Origin: Desulfobacteraceae bacterium
GTDB lineage: Bacteria; Desulfobacterota; Desulfobacteria; Desulfobacterales; Desulfosarcinaceae
Length of the DNA: 64,000 nt
Assembly: GCA_027068085.1 (NCBI GenBank)
Contig: JAMOUQ010000014.1
Location: 1 to 64,000, forward strand
Direction of reading: 5' to 3'
Shown one piece after another: positions 8,327-17,030 of this stretch; the stretch's first letter is position 1; each line of letters begins with the position of its first letter. The translations under genes were made by a program, and so were the position numbers. Below the pieces are notes generated by a model. The model was given only the letters and a program-made list of their open reading frames with translations. It had not been told where the DNA came from and made no database searches.

Positions 8327-8749
8327 ATCAGAGGACGATGAAGGCGGCAAGGGCAGCTTGAAAAACCGGATCCCCTCCTGGCGCAGGGTTTCTTCTTCCT
8401 TGGGAGTGCTGACACCGCGGATGTTGCGCGGTTCTGAAACACCGTAATGGATCTTGAGGGCTTCCTTGGCAAAGTCGGTACCCACATTGTCGAAGTTTTT
8501 TTCCACAAACTTTGCCAGATGCCGTCCCAGGCGTTCAAGGTCTACGGCGGCCGGAGGGCGCTCCGGAGCTCGGGAGGCTGCAGCCTGATTCTTGATGGCA
8601 AAGGCCGAGGGCAGCTTGACGACTTCGGTGCTGTTACAGACCGGACAGGCAACCAGCCTTTTTTGCAGCTGGTCTTCATAAGCGCTGCTGTCCCTGAACC
8701 AGCCCTCGAAGGTATGTCCGTTTTCACACTGAAGGTCAAAAACGATCAT
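8315..8749 (-). CDS. DUF1178 family protein
   Basis: 144 residues beginning MIVFDLQC. The N-terminal zinc-ribbon-like pair, C-x2-G-H (LQCENGHTFEGWF) and C-x2-C (ACPVCNS), defines the family; the C-terminal half has the conserved GTDFAKEALKIHYGVSE region. The function of the family is unknown. The start at 8749 follows GGAGAGG on the coding strand; the open frame extends upstream without a ribosome site. Transcribed towards recD2, with a 12-nt tail overlap. Confidence 0.88.
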   Translation of the reverse strand: MIVFDLQCENGHTFEGWFRDSSAYEDQLQKRLVACPVCNSTEVVKLPSAFAIKNQAAASRAPERPPAAVDLERLGRHLAKFVEKNFDNVGTDFAKEALKIHYGVSEPRNIRGVSTPKEEETLRQEGIRFFKLPLPPSSSSDSDA

Positions 8750-8909
8750 CCTCTCCACCTCTCCGCGCTTTTGCACTGGAAAGGAAAATTATCATAAGCT
8801 AATCGATTTTTAAAGAAATTATTGACAGACACGCCCCTTTGACCACAAAATACGCCACCGGAACAAGGCCCTTGCAACGAACAATCAGCGCCAATGGAGA
8901 ACCCGGCTT

Positions 8910-9575
8910 ATGAACAAAAAGACAGCTATCTGCATCATTGTAATTCTGGCAACAATCAGCATCCTGCCCTTGCCGGCTTACGCCAAGACCGTGTACGTGG
9001 CCGACAGCTTCGAAATTACCCTCAGGACCGGCCCCGGACCTGACCGCAAGATAATTTCCCTGCTGCGTTCCGGACGCCAGCTCGAGGTCGTCACCCCGGG
9101 CGAGGAATGGACAGAAGTCAGGCTGGAAAACGGCAAGCAGGGCTGGGTGCTGACCCGTTATCTTACCGATGAGGAACCCAAGGCCAAAGTCCTGGCCCGC
9201 CTACAGGACAGATACCAGAAACTGGTCGAAAAAAACACCGAGCTCAAAAAGCAGGTCCAGGAACTAAAAGAAAACAACAAGACACTCGAGCAACAACTAA
9301 AGGCCACTTCCAACAAGCTGGCCAAGCTTGAAAACACCTATAACAGCCTGAAAAAGGAAGCGGCCAATTTCCTGCAGCTCAAGGCAAAATACGAAAAGGC
9401 AAACGCCCAACTCAAAGAGCTCAAGGCCAGGGCCGCGGCCCTGGAGGAGGAAACCCGGCGTCTGAAACGCAACCACAATATCAAATGGTTCATCAGCGGG
9501 GCCGGCGTACTGCTCTTTGGCTGGATCATCGGCATGAGCTCGCGCAGATCCCGGCGGCGCTCCTCCCTGCTTTGA
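8910..9575 (+). CDS. SH3-domain, coiled-coil, membrane-anchored protein (TIGR04211/YgiM type)
   Basis: 221 residues. Signal-like N-terminus (about 1-25, ending AYA), bacterial SH3 domain (about 26-88, with the LRTGPGP and GWV-x-TRYL features), a long Lys/Glu/Gln-rich coiled coil (about 95-190), and a C-terminal transmembrane helix (about 193-212) followed by an Arg-rich tail. The layout is that of the YgiM/TIGR04211 family: periplasmic SH3 held to the inner membrane by a stalk. The SH3 domain is expected to touch peptidoglycan. Role unknown. nadB starts 34 nt after its stop. Confidence 0.85.
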   Translation: MNKKTAICIIVILATISILPLPAYAKTVYVADSFEITLRTGPGPDRKIISLLRSGRQLEVVTPGEEWTEVRLENGKQGWVLTRYLTDEEPKAKVLARLQDRYQKLVEKNTELKKQVQELKENNKTLEQQLKATSNKLAKLENTYNSLKKEAANFLQLKAKYEKANAQLKELKARAAALEEETRRLKRNHNIKWFISGAGVLLFGWIIGMSSRRSRRRSSLL

Positions 9576-9609
9576 CGACATTCAATCCTAACATAGCTGA
9601 AACAAAGTG

Positions 9610-11289
9610 ATGGCCGCTGTCAACAATCCGACTCCGCCTGCAGATGGAGACCTGATCGAGTCCGATTTCCTGGTAATCGGCTCCGGTGTCGCCGGACTGA
9701 CATTCGCCCTCAAGGTGGCTGATCACGGAACGGTCGCCATCGTGACCAAAAAGGGCGTCGCCGATTCCAATACCAACCACGCCCAGGGTGGGATAGCCTC
9801 GGTCTTCGACCAGGCCGACTCCTTCGAACTTCACGTGGAAGATACCCTCAAGGCCGGTGACGGGCTGTGCCACCCGGAAGTGGTCCGGATGGTCGTGGCC
9901 AACGGACCCCGGCTGATCAAGGAGCTGATGGATCTGGGGGTGCGTTTCAACACAAGCCGCCGGAAGCAGGGCCCGGACAAAGCAAGCCGGCTAGACCTGG
10001 GACGGGAGGGCGGCCACAGCTGCAACCGCATCGTCCATTCCCAGGACATGACCGGCAGGGAGGTGGAAAGGGCGCTGGTGGAAAAAGTCCTCCGGCACCC
10101 CAATATCGCGGTTTACCAGGATCATGTGGCCATAGACCTGATCACCCGCTCTACCCGGATAAAGCGCGGCACGGTCACGACCACCCATGAAGACTTCTGC
10201 TGCGGAGCCTATGTACTTGAAAGAAAGACCAACCGGGTCAAAACCTTCAGCAGCCGCATCACCTTGTTGGCAACCGGCGGAAGCGGCAAGGTTTATCTTT
10301 ACACCAGCAATCCCGACATCGCCACCGGTGACGGTATAGCCATGGCCTACCGCGCCGGGGCCACGGTGGCCAACCTGGAGTTCGTCCAGTTCCATCCGAC
10401 CTGTCTCTACCATCCGGCCGCCAAAAATTTTCTTATTTCCGAGGCTGTGCGCGGCGAGGGCGGCATCCTGATAGACGCCCGGGGCAGGGCTTTCATGCAG
10501 GACTATGATCCTCAAAAGGATCTTGCCTGCCGCGATGTGGTCGCCCGGGCCATCGATACGGAGCTGAAAAAAAGCGGCGACGATTCGGTCTTTCTGGACA
10601 TCAGCCACAAGGACCCCGGGTTCATCAAGAACCGCTTTCCCAACCTTTACCGCCAGTGCCTCAAATACGGCATCGACATGACCCGCGAACCCATACCGGT
10701 CGTGCCGGCGGCCCACTATATGTGCGGCGGGGTGGCAACCGACATCCATGGCCGCACAGATATCCACCGTCTTTACGCAGTAGGCGAAACAGCCTGCACA
10801 GGGCTGCACGGAGCCAACCGCCTGGCGTCAAATTCCCTGTTGGAGGCCCTGGTCTATGCCGACCGGGCAGCCGGCCATGCCACAAAGCAGCTTGCACAAG
10901 GCAACTTCGAACCGCTTCCTCCGCCTCCGGCCTGGGACGAGGTGGGCACCACAGACAGCGACGAGATGATCATCGTGGCCCACAACTGGGACGAGATCCG
11001 GCGCCTGATGTGGAACTACGTTGGAATAGTGCGCTCGGACAAACGGCTTGAACGCGCCAGGCGCAGGATAGAGATCATCCAGAAAGAAATTCACGATTAT
11101 TACTGGAATTTCAAGGTGGTGCCTGACCTGATCGAGTTGCGCAACATAGCGGTCGTTGCCGAACTTATCATCACCTGTGCCCTGCACCGCAAGGAAAGCC
11201 GCGGCCTGCATTACACCATAGAATACCCCCTGCGCAACGACGCCCGCTGGCGCAAGGACACCATCCTGCGCCGGCCTTTGGTCGGATAG
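9610..11289 (+). CDS. nadB: L-aspartate oxidase
   Basis: 559 residues. The N-terminal FAD-binding Rossmann motif (VIGSGVAGLTFAL), the NHAQGG segment, HPTCLY, the SEAVRGEGG loop and the ARDVV-like RDVVARAID segment match the succinate dehydrogenase/fumarate reductase flavoprotein family, NadB branch. It oxidises aspartate to iminoaspartate, the first step of de novo NAD synthesis; under anaerobiosis fumarate can be the acceptor. The start is GTG at 9607 or ATG at 9610; I use the ATG. nadA and nadC are not in the window. Confidence 0.95.
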   Translation: MAAVNNPTPPADGDLIESDFLVIGSGVAGLTFALKVADHGTVAIVTKKGVADSNTNHAQGGIASVFDQADSFELHVEDTLKAGDGLCHPEVVRMVVANGPRLIKELMDLGVRFNTSRRKQGPDKASRLDLGREGGHSCNRIVHSQDMTGREVERALVEKVLRHPNIAVYQDHVAIDLITRSTRIKRGTVTTTHEDFCCGAYVLERKTNRVKTFSSRITLLATGGSGKVYLYTSNPDIATGDGIAMAYRAGATVANLEFVQFHPTCLYHPAAKNFLISEAVRGEGGILIDARGRAFMQDYDPQKDLACRDVVARAIDTELKKSGDDSVFLDISHKDPGFIKNRFPNLYRQCLKYGIDMTREPIPVVPAAHYMCGGVATDIHGRTDIHRLYAVGETACTGLHGANRLASNSLLEALVYADRAAGHATKQLAQGNFEPLPPPPAWDEVGTTDSDEMIIVAHNWDEIRRLMWNYVGIVRSDKRLERARRRIEIIQKEIHDYYWNFKVVPDLIELRNIAVVAELIITCALHRKESRGLHYTIEYPLRNDARWRKDTILRRPLVG

Positions 11290-11370
11290 TTCCCCTTTGG
11301 TTGCTTTTTTCAAGCCACATTCTGCCCGCGCTATGGCTTGGCAATCTTCAGGGGCTTGAGGTCCCACTGT

Positions 11371-12825
11371 TTAACTGCTTAACTGATACTGATATGACTT
11401 CTCACAAGCCATCTTTTTGTATAAAAACAATGTTTCTTCACCATATCCAAAAACATTATCTACTTTGTAAACTAATACCAGCTTGTATTTCTTACACAAA
11501 ACATTAGGAAGTCTTTTATTAAACAAAAAAATAGCTCTGCTTAAGCCAGCATCTTCTGCCCTTTTAAAAATATCTTCTGTTTTCAGATCTTGATTGCGTT
11601 CATACTCGGTATTCCAGGTAATAAAAGTACCGTAATCTCTTATATCAGCGTACCAAAATTTAAGATTATTAAAGTACGGGAGAACGCTGCTGGCGTGAGG
11701 AGCCCTATAGGCAACAATTATTTCTTTTTCTAAACCGTTCTGCTTTATATAGCTTGCCATGTCCGTCGAGCCGGAAAAAGGCAACTTGATCTCTTTTTGG
11801 AATATTATACCACAATGGACGACCGATACAATCAAGCAGATCGTCAACGGTATAAATACGGCAGATAGATCTCGATCAGTCTTCACCTGATCATTTTTAT
11901 AAATCCATAAACAAAAAATAAATACATTCAATAAAAAGACATGGTGTCTGAAAAAACCAAAGTGCTTGCAAATAAAGATATAAAATAACCATCCATATGA
12001 AAATATTAAAATATAATAGACATCACAATTTTTTTCCTTCGACACCTTCAAAAATTGCACAATAGCATATAGTACTAAAATTAAAATAACACCATCAAAA
12101 AAGAATGCATCGAAGACTAAGGATGTAAATCCATTGATTAAGGCGTAAAATGGCGCATTGAGCTTATGATATTGAAAAAGGCCATGGTAAATATTATCAG
12201 GGTGGGGCAACAATTGGTAAAATGCCGTAATTATACCGAGCAGAGGTATTAGAAGCAGAGCAAATCGCCTCGATACAGAGATGTTCAAATGGATGACATC
12301 CCTGTAAAAAATAAAAGTAAGCACCAGAGCTATACCAAAACTATGAGCATTTGTATTAGATAATAAAGCAATCAACACTGCGTACCTTAGAGCAAATCTC
12401 TTCCTCTCTTTATACAGATAAGCAATAACAAACAACAACAGCAATGAAATGTTGTAATTCCTGGCTATAACACAATAATCGAATAACATTGAGTAAGAAA
12501 AAATATATAGCAATTTTATATATAATGGGAATGGTGATTTATATAACCAGAAATATATTATAACTATCGCTATAAAAAAATGAAGAACGTGCATAGACTT
12601 ATATGGGAATCCCAATTTGGCAAAAGGCATTATCAAAACATGCCAAAAAGCTGGAGTTCCCTCATAGCCCATCTGGCTCAGTATGCGTAAAAATGACAAA
12701 TCCCTGGCAATCAACCATGCTTGAGCTTCGTCGCGCCAAGGTTCATGATAGTACAGTAATGTCAAGCCCAGAACAACGTAGATGAAAAAAAATCCAAAAA
12801 GAAAAACCTGTTCGGTCTTTTTCAT
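11371..12825 (-). CDS. Polytopic membrane glycosyltransferase-like protein (GT39/PMT type), AT-rich
   Basis: 484 residues with about ten hydrophobic helices. The first periplasmic loop has EPWRDEAQAW, an acidic Asp-Glu pair typical of GT-C enzymes that use polyprenyl-phosphate sugars. The C-terminal soluble part is aspartate/tyrosine-rich and unrecognised. The likely job is transfer of a sugar to a lipid, glycan or protein at the inner membrane. The DNA is strikingly AT-rich, with AAA, ATA and TTT codons common, unlike every neighbour, which points to horizontal acquisition. I start at ATG 12825 (MKKTEQ); a TTG further upstream is the alternative. It stands alone between nadB and the M48 operon. 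Confidence 0.8.
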   Translation of the reverse strand: MKKTEQVFLFGFFFIYVVLGLTLLYYHEPWRDEAQAWLIARDLSFLRILSQMGYEGTPAFWHVLIMPFAKLGFPYKSMHVLHFFIAIVIIYFWLYKSPFPLYIKLLYIFSYSMLFDYCVIARNYNISLLLLFVIAYLYKERKRFALRYAVLIALLSNTNAHSFGIALVLTFIFYRDVIHLNISVSRRFALLLIPLLGIITAFYQLLPHPDNIYHGLFQYHKLNAPFYALINGFTSLVFDAFFFDGVILILVLYAIVQFLKVSKEKNCDVYYILIFSYGWLFYIFICKHFGFFRHHVFLLNVFIFCLWIYKNDQVKTDRDLSAVFIPLTICLIVSVVHCGIIFQKEIKLPFSGSTDMASYIKQNGLEKEIIVAYRAPHASSVLPYFNNLKFWYADIRDYGTFITWNTEYERNQDLKTEDIFKRAEDAGLSRAIFLFNKRLPNVLCKKYKLVLVYKVDNVFGYGEETLFLYKKMACEKSYQYQLSS

Positions 12826-12965
12826 AAACCTACTGCCCTTTATCAAATTTCCATAAATAATATGCTACCGCCGCTTTACTTCCAATTCCCATATCAAATT
12901 TCTGTATAGAAATGGCTCATACGTTAATTGGACCAAATAATAGAGCCCTATCATTTTGACAATTA

Positions 12966-13787
12966 CTATTTACCTTTTACAATACACTCGGGCAAAGGCT
13001 TGAGGATTTCGGGTCTGCAATCAGAGGAACTCAAGCTCCTCAAATGACTGATCCGGCGCCGGTTTTCAGGATGAGAAGAAAAATAGTGCCCGAAGCGGCC
13101 GGGATCGCTCTCTTTGGGAATTTTTGCAAAAAAATCATCGGCCCCGCAACTGTTGCCGTAAAAACATTTCAGCACCTTGAGTCCGAACTGGTCGGCAGCG
13201 GTCTCCTGCTGCCGGGAAAAGCCGAGCTCGGCCAGGCCCATGGCCCCTGTAACAAGGTTATTCAGGCTGGAATCCGGGCCAAAAACAATCGTTACCACGG
13301 CCAGCAGCACCAGGGTGCGCCCCATCCTGCGCAGGTGATCCCGGTTGGCGAAATGCCCCATTTCATGGCCCAGGATGAAGGCAAGTTCGTTTTCCGTTTC
13401 CACCCGATCGAGCAGGCCGGTCAGCACCATGATGATACCGCCGGGCAGGGCGAAAGCGTTTATCCGCGGGTCTTCCACCAGCTGCACCTTGAAATGGTAT
13501 GGCAGATGAACACAGCGGTCCTGAATGCGGTCCGCCAGCTGCTGGAGGCACCGCTGGCGGGAATCATCCTGACCAACGACATGAAAGCGGGGACTGACGG
13601 CGGCACCCAGCCGGGCCTCGAATTCAGGAGAAAGGCGCTCTGCCACCAGATCCACCACCAGGCCCATGACCAGGTAAAGGCCGGCTAAAATCGCCAGCAA
13701 ACCGGCCAGCAGGACAAACAGCTCCCGCCAGATGGAAGAAGGGCTTACGTTGAAATTGGTCTCGCCTTGGCGGGGAGTGTATTTCAT
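12966..13787 (-). CDS. M48-family membrane-anchored metalloprotease
   Basis: 273 residues. One N-terminal transmembrane segment (about 24-46), then a peptidase domain with the zinc motif HEMGH at 141-145 and the third-ligand region ETAADQFG. The segment INAFALPGG is also typical of M48 (HtpX/BepA/Oma1-like) enzymes. It probably degrades misfolded envelope proteins. Its start overlaps the stop of the upstream ybjQ-like gene by 4 nt (ATGA), showing a ybjQ-ybjQ-M48 operon. Confidence 0.9.
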   Translation of the reverse strand: MKYTPRQGETNFNVSPSSIWRELFVLLAGLLAILAGLYLVMGLVVDLVAERLSPEFEARLGAAVSPRFHVVGQDDSRQRCLQQLADRIQDRCVHLPYHFKVQLVEDPRINAFALPGGIIMVLTGLLDRVETENELAFILGHEMGHFANRDHLRRMGRTLVLLAVVTIVFGPDSSLNNLVTGAMGLAELGFSRQQETAADQFGLKVLKCFYGNSCGADDFFAKIPKESDPGRFGHYFSSHPENRRRISHLRSLSSSDCRPEILKPLPECIVKGK

Positions 13788-14242
13788 CGGTCTTTAAGGT
13801 AAAGGGCGGTTCCATAGGCCACGGCTTCGAGACAGGTTGTCGACTTGTTGCCCCGCTTGCCGTGACCGCCGATGGTCGAGGTTTCGATCCTGACATTGAC
13901 AATGGCCGCTGCTCCAACCGCATCGGCTTTCATCCGCAAGACGGCTTCTCTTCTGGCCCGGTCGATCAGGGTTTCGTAGGATCTGACGGTTCCGCCGAAA
14001 AGGTTGCGCAACCCGGCCAGGAAACGCTTGAAATAATCTATCGATATGACGGCACTGCCGCTTACCAGATGGGCATGGTCTACAGTGCCGGGGGCTATGC
14101 CGGCCTGCGGCAAAGTCACTGCCGGCAAGTGGATCCACTGGGCCTCGCGCTGGGCAATGGAACGGTAATGACGTCTTTCTGCCCAACTGCCGGCCAGGTA
14201 TCCCAGCACCATCAGGGAAAGGAAAATGATCAGGTTCGTCAT
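13784..14242 (-). CDS. YbjQ-family (DUF74) protein with N-terminal membrane segment
   Basis: 152 residues. An N-terminal hydrophobic segment (about 3-18) is followed by a YbjQ domain: VSGSAVISIDYFKRFLAGL, the ETLIDRAR helix and the AIVNVRIET strand. YbjQ proteins form pentameric rings and are sometimes annotated as heavy-metal-binding on weak grounds. Compared with its upstream paralogue this copy has gained a membrane anchor. It lies between the first ybjQ gene (10 nt upstream) and the M48 peptidase, with a 4-nt overlap. Confidence 0.85.
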   Translation of the reverse strand: MTNLIIFLSLMVLGYLAGSWAERRHYRSIAQREAQWIHLPAVTLPQAGIAPGTVDHAHLVSGSAVISIDYFKRFLAGLRNLFGGTVRSYETLIDRARREAVLRMKADAVGAAAIVNVRIETSTIGGHGKRGNKSTTCLEAVAYGTALYLKDR

Positions 14243-14252
14243 GCGGCTCTCC

Positions 14253-14567
14253 TTATTGAACTTTTACCGCAGTTCCGTAAACATAGAGCTCGGCTGCCCC
14301 CTGGGCCACCGACGAAGTCGAAAACCGGACGTTGATCACGGCGTTGGCCCCCAGCTGGCGGGCCTGGGCGATCATCCGCTCCAGAGCCTGGTCCCTGGAT
14401 TCCTGGAGCAGCTGAGTGTAGCCTTTCAGCTCGCCGCCGACCAGATTCTTCAGGCCGGCCATGATATCCTTGCCGATGTGCTTGGCCCTGATGGTGCTTC
14501 CCGACACCAGACCGAAATGCTCCACGATATTTTGGCCGGGAACATGATCGATGTTTGTCACAATCAT
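14253..14567 (-). CDS. YbjQ-family (DUF74) protein, soluble
   Basis: 104 residues, the usual size for YbjQ alone. It starts MIVTNIDH, contains GLVSGSTIRAKHIGKDI, GGELKGYTQLLQESRDQAL and AVINVRFSTSS, and ends in a short VYGTAVKV strand. The ATG at 14567 has AGGAGG upstream on the coding strand; a longer open frame has no such site. First gene of the three-gene operon. Function unknown. Confidence 0.87.
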   Translation of the reverse strand: MIVTNIDHVPGQNIVEHFGLVSGSTIRAKHIGKDIMAGLKNLVGGELKGYTQLLQESRDQALERMIAQARQLGANAVINVRFSTSSVAQGAAELYVYGTAVKVQ

Positions 14568-14697
14568 CTCTTCCTCCTGTCCTGCTCTGGTCTCAGACGG
14601 CAACGGCGATTGACGGATAATAGCAAATAGACCTTGAGCGGGCAATGCAAATACCTTAGTCTGTTTAAATGACGATACTCTGCCCGGGAGGACGGCC

Positions 14698-15732
14698 ATG
14701 ATCAGACTGGAGGCAATCGAGAAGGAAACCGTTCTGCTGAACCCCTTGAAGGACATGGCTCCCCGCAAGATACCGAGCCAGGTCCGTTTAGATCCCTTGA
14801 CCGGCAGAAGCTCCCGCATCTGCCATTTCATGAAACTGAAATGGGAAAAACCCGACCTTGAAAAGCTGGCTGCTCAAAGCCGGGCCAACTGCCCCTTCTG
14901 TCCCGGCCGGGTGGAAGCCATCACTCCCTGCTTTCCGGCGGAAATTCTGCCCGAAGGCCGTCTCAAGCGCAACGACATGATTCTTTTCCCCAACCTGGCC
15001 CCTTACGACAGCATCGGGGCCGTGGCCACCATGGCCGACACCCACCTGACGCCCATGACGGCCTTTTCCGCCGGCCGCATGGCCGATGCTTTCGACCTGG
15101 CCCTGGAATTTTTCAGGCGCCTGGAAGCTGCCGGGCACCCTGAATCGGTCTATCACCTGGTCAACTGGAACTACATGCCGCCGGCCGGAAGCTCGGTGAT
15201 TCACCCCCATCTCCAGATCTTTGCCACCAGCAGCGCTCCCAACCTGCTGCGGCAGGAACTTGAGGCAGCCAGGCACTTCCGCGCCGAACATAAGCGCAAT
15301 TTCTGGGAAGAGCTGATCGAACTGGAAGCTGCCCGGGGGCAACGCTATCTGGGCAAAATAGGCAAAACTCACTGGATGACGGCCTACGCCCCCATGGGGG
15401 TTGCCGGAGACGTCATTGCGGTGGTGGAAGATGCCGCCTGCACCCTGGATCTCAACTCCGAACGCCTCATGGATCTTGGCCGGGGCCTGCAGCGGGTGAT
15501 GCGGGCCTATGACCGGATGGGAATCTACAGTTTCAACATGAACTTTTTTTCCGGCACCCGGAACGACGATTACTACCGCTTTCACCTGGTGTTTTCACCG
15601 CGCACATTTTTCAACCAGACCCTGGGAACGACCGACATAGGGGCCCTGCGCAACCTTTACAACGAAACCCTGTGCATGGCCTTTCCCGAGGAGATCGCCA
15701 CCATGCTGAGGCCGTACTTCAATGAAGAGTGA
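14698..15732 (+). CDS. GalT/HIT-superfamily nucleotidyltransferase-like protein
   Basis: 344 residues. A C-x2-C pair near the start (NCPFC), the central histidine motif HPHLQ and the later NMNFF...YYRFHLVFSP segment resemble galactose-1-phosphate uridylyltransferases and Apa2-like enzymes of the HIT superfamily. The true substrate cannot be told from sequence; a nucleotide-sugar or dinucleotide reaction is likely. The Nudix gene starts 11 nt before its stop, so the pair is translationally coupled. Confidence 0.75.
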   Translation: MIRLEAIEKETVLLNPLKDMAPRKIPSQVRLDPLTGRSSRICHFMKLKWEKPDLEKLAAQSRANCPFCPGRVEAITPCFPAEILPEGRLKRNDMILFPNLAPYDSIGAVATMADTHLTPMTAFSAGRMADAFDLALEFFRRLEAAGHPESVYHLVNWNYMPPAGSSVIHPHLQIFATSSAPNLLRQELEAARHFRAEHKRNFWEELIELEAARGQRYLGKIGKTHWMTAYAPMGVAGDVIAVVEDAACTLDLNSERLMDLGRGLQRVMRAYDRMGIYSFNMNFFSGTRNDDYYRFHLVFSPRTFFNQTLGTTDIGALRNLYNETLCMAFPEEIATMLRPYFNEE

Positions 15733-16279
15733 ACAAAACGGGCTTGACAGCGGATTCGGTTTCGATTTTGCGTATTGCCCCGGCTGCGGGCAGAAGATGC
15801 CCGAAGGCGCCGTGACCAACCCGCTGCACTGCGACAGGTGCGGCTTTACCCTGTACTGCAACGTGGCCGCGGCCGTATGCGCTCTGATCACAAAAGGACA
15901 AAAACTGCTTGCCACCGTCCGCAGGCATCCTCCGGCAGCCGGAATGCTCGATCTGCCGGGAGGCTTTGTCGACCCTGATGAATCGGCCGAAGAGGCACTG
16001 GCCAGGGAACTGCAAGAAGAACTGGGAGTTTCGATGACCGGCTGCCGGTATTTTGCCGCCTGTCCCAACATCTATCCCTGCCGGGGTATCACCTACCGGA
16101 CCCTGGACCTGGCATTTGTCTGTCAGATAAGCGCAACCGATACAATCCGGTGTGCCGACGACGTGGCGGACATCCGCTGGATCGAGCCGGCCGGAGTGGA
16201 TTACTCGCTGTTCGGGCTGGAATCAACCCGCTGGTTTGTCAAACGGTTTGCAGTAGGGGCGACCGGCGGTCGCCCTTAA
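15722..16279 (+). CDS. Nudix hydrolase with N-terminal zinc ribbon
   Basis: 185 residues. A zinc ribbon (C-x2-C at YCPGCG and RCDRCG-like spacing) leads into a Nudix domain. The Nudix box GGFVDPDESAEEALARELQEELG fits the consensus, with its REx2EE core intact. The zinc-ribbon class includes NADH pyrophosphatase-like and other nucleotide-sugar hydrolases. It overlaps the GalT-like gene, suggesting a joint nucleotide-sugar function. The last residues (GATGGRP) and the stop codon come from a palindromic repeat rather than from the family fold. Confidence 0.88.
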   Translation: MKSEQNGLDSGFGFDFAYCPGCGQKMPEGAVTNPLHCDRCGFTLYCNVAAAVCALITKGQKLLATVRRHPPAAGMLDLPGGFVDPDESAEEALARELQEELGVSMTGCRYFAACPNIYPCRGITYRTLDLAFVCQISATDTIRCADDVADIRWIEPAGVDYSLFGLESTRWFVKRFAVGATGGRP

Positions 16280-16298
16280 AAAACCGGCGGTCGCCCTT
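16257..16298 (+). repeat. Palindromic REP-like repeat with a direct half-copy
   Basis: GGGCGACC (16257-16264) and GGTCGCCC (16268-16275) form a perfect 8-bp stem around GGC. A direct repeat, ACCGGCGGTCGCCCTT, occurs at 16262-16277 and again at 16283-16298. The first copy encodes the Nudix C-terminus and its stop. It lies between the convergent Nudix and livF genes and may act as a terminator or mRNA end, but it lacks a clean T-run. Confidence 0.7.
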
Positions 16299-16307
16299 GC
16301 AAATGAT

Positions 16308-17030
16308 CTACTCGCCCAGGTAGGCCTTGCGGATCTCGGCGTTGTGGAGCAGTTTTTCTGCTTCATCTTCCATTGTCACCCGGCCCGTTTCCAGGACATA
16401 ACCGCGCTGGGCGGCCTGAAGGGCCAGGTTGGCGTTCTGCTCCACAAGCAAGATGGTGGTGCCTTCCTTTTGGTTGACTTCATGAATGATGTCGAAGATC
16501 TTCTGGACGATCAGGGGAGCCAGTCCGAGGGAAGGCTCGTCCATCAGCAGCACCTTGGGACGGCTCATCAGGGCCCGACCGATGGCCAGCATCTGCTGCT
16601 CGCCGCCGGAAAGGGTCCCTCCCTGCTGGCGCTTGCGTTCCTTCAGGACCGGGAAAAGTTCGTAAACCCTTTGCATGTCTTTTTCGATCCCCTCCCGGTC
16701 ACGGCGGTAGAAGGCCCCAAGCTCGAGATTTTCGTGCACCGTAAGGCGCGGGAAGATGCGCCGGCCTTCCGGAACCTGGCACAGGCCCATGACAGGCAAT
16801 TTTTCGGCAGCCACCTTCGTTATGGAACGGCCCTGGTAAAGGATGTCACCTTCATCCACGGCAACGATTCCGCAAATCGTCATCAAAGTGGTGCTCTTTC
16901 CGGCACCGTTGGCGCCGATGATGGCCACGATCTCACCCGGATAGACCTTCAGGGAAACGCCCTTCAGGGCCTTGATGTTGCCGTAGCTGGCATGGACATT
17001 CTGCAATTCAAGGATCGGTTCTGCAGCCAT
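16308..17030 (-). CDS. livF: Branched-chain amino acid ABC transporter ATPase LivF
   Basis: 240 residues. Walker A GANGAGKS near 37-44, Q-loop region, signature LSGGEQQ and Walker B LLMDEPSLGL. The start NVHASYGNIKALKGVSL is typical of LivF. One of two ATPases driving import through LivH-LivM. Last gene of gntR-livG-livJ-livH-livM-livF; its ATG begins directly after the livM stop. Confidence 0.95.
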   Translation of the reverse strand: MAAEPILELQNVHASYGNIKALKGVSLKVYPGEIVAIIGANGAGKSTTLMTICGIVAVDEGDILYQGRSITKVAAEKLPVMGLCQVPEGRRIFPRLTVHENLELGAFYRRDREGIEKDMQRVYELFPVLKERKRQQGGTLSGGEQQMLAIGRALMSRPKVLLMDEPSLGLAPLIVQKIFDIIHEVNQKEGTTILLVEQNANLALQAAQRGYVLETGRVTMEDEAEKLLHNAEIRKAYLGE

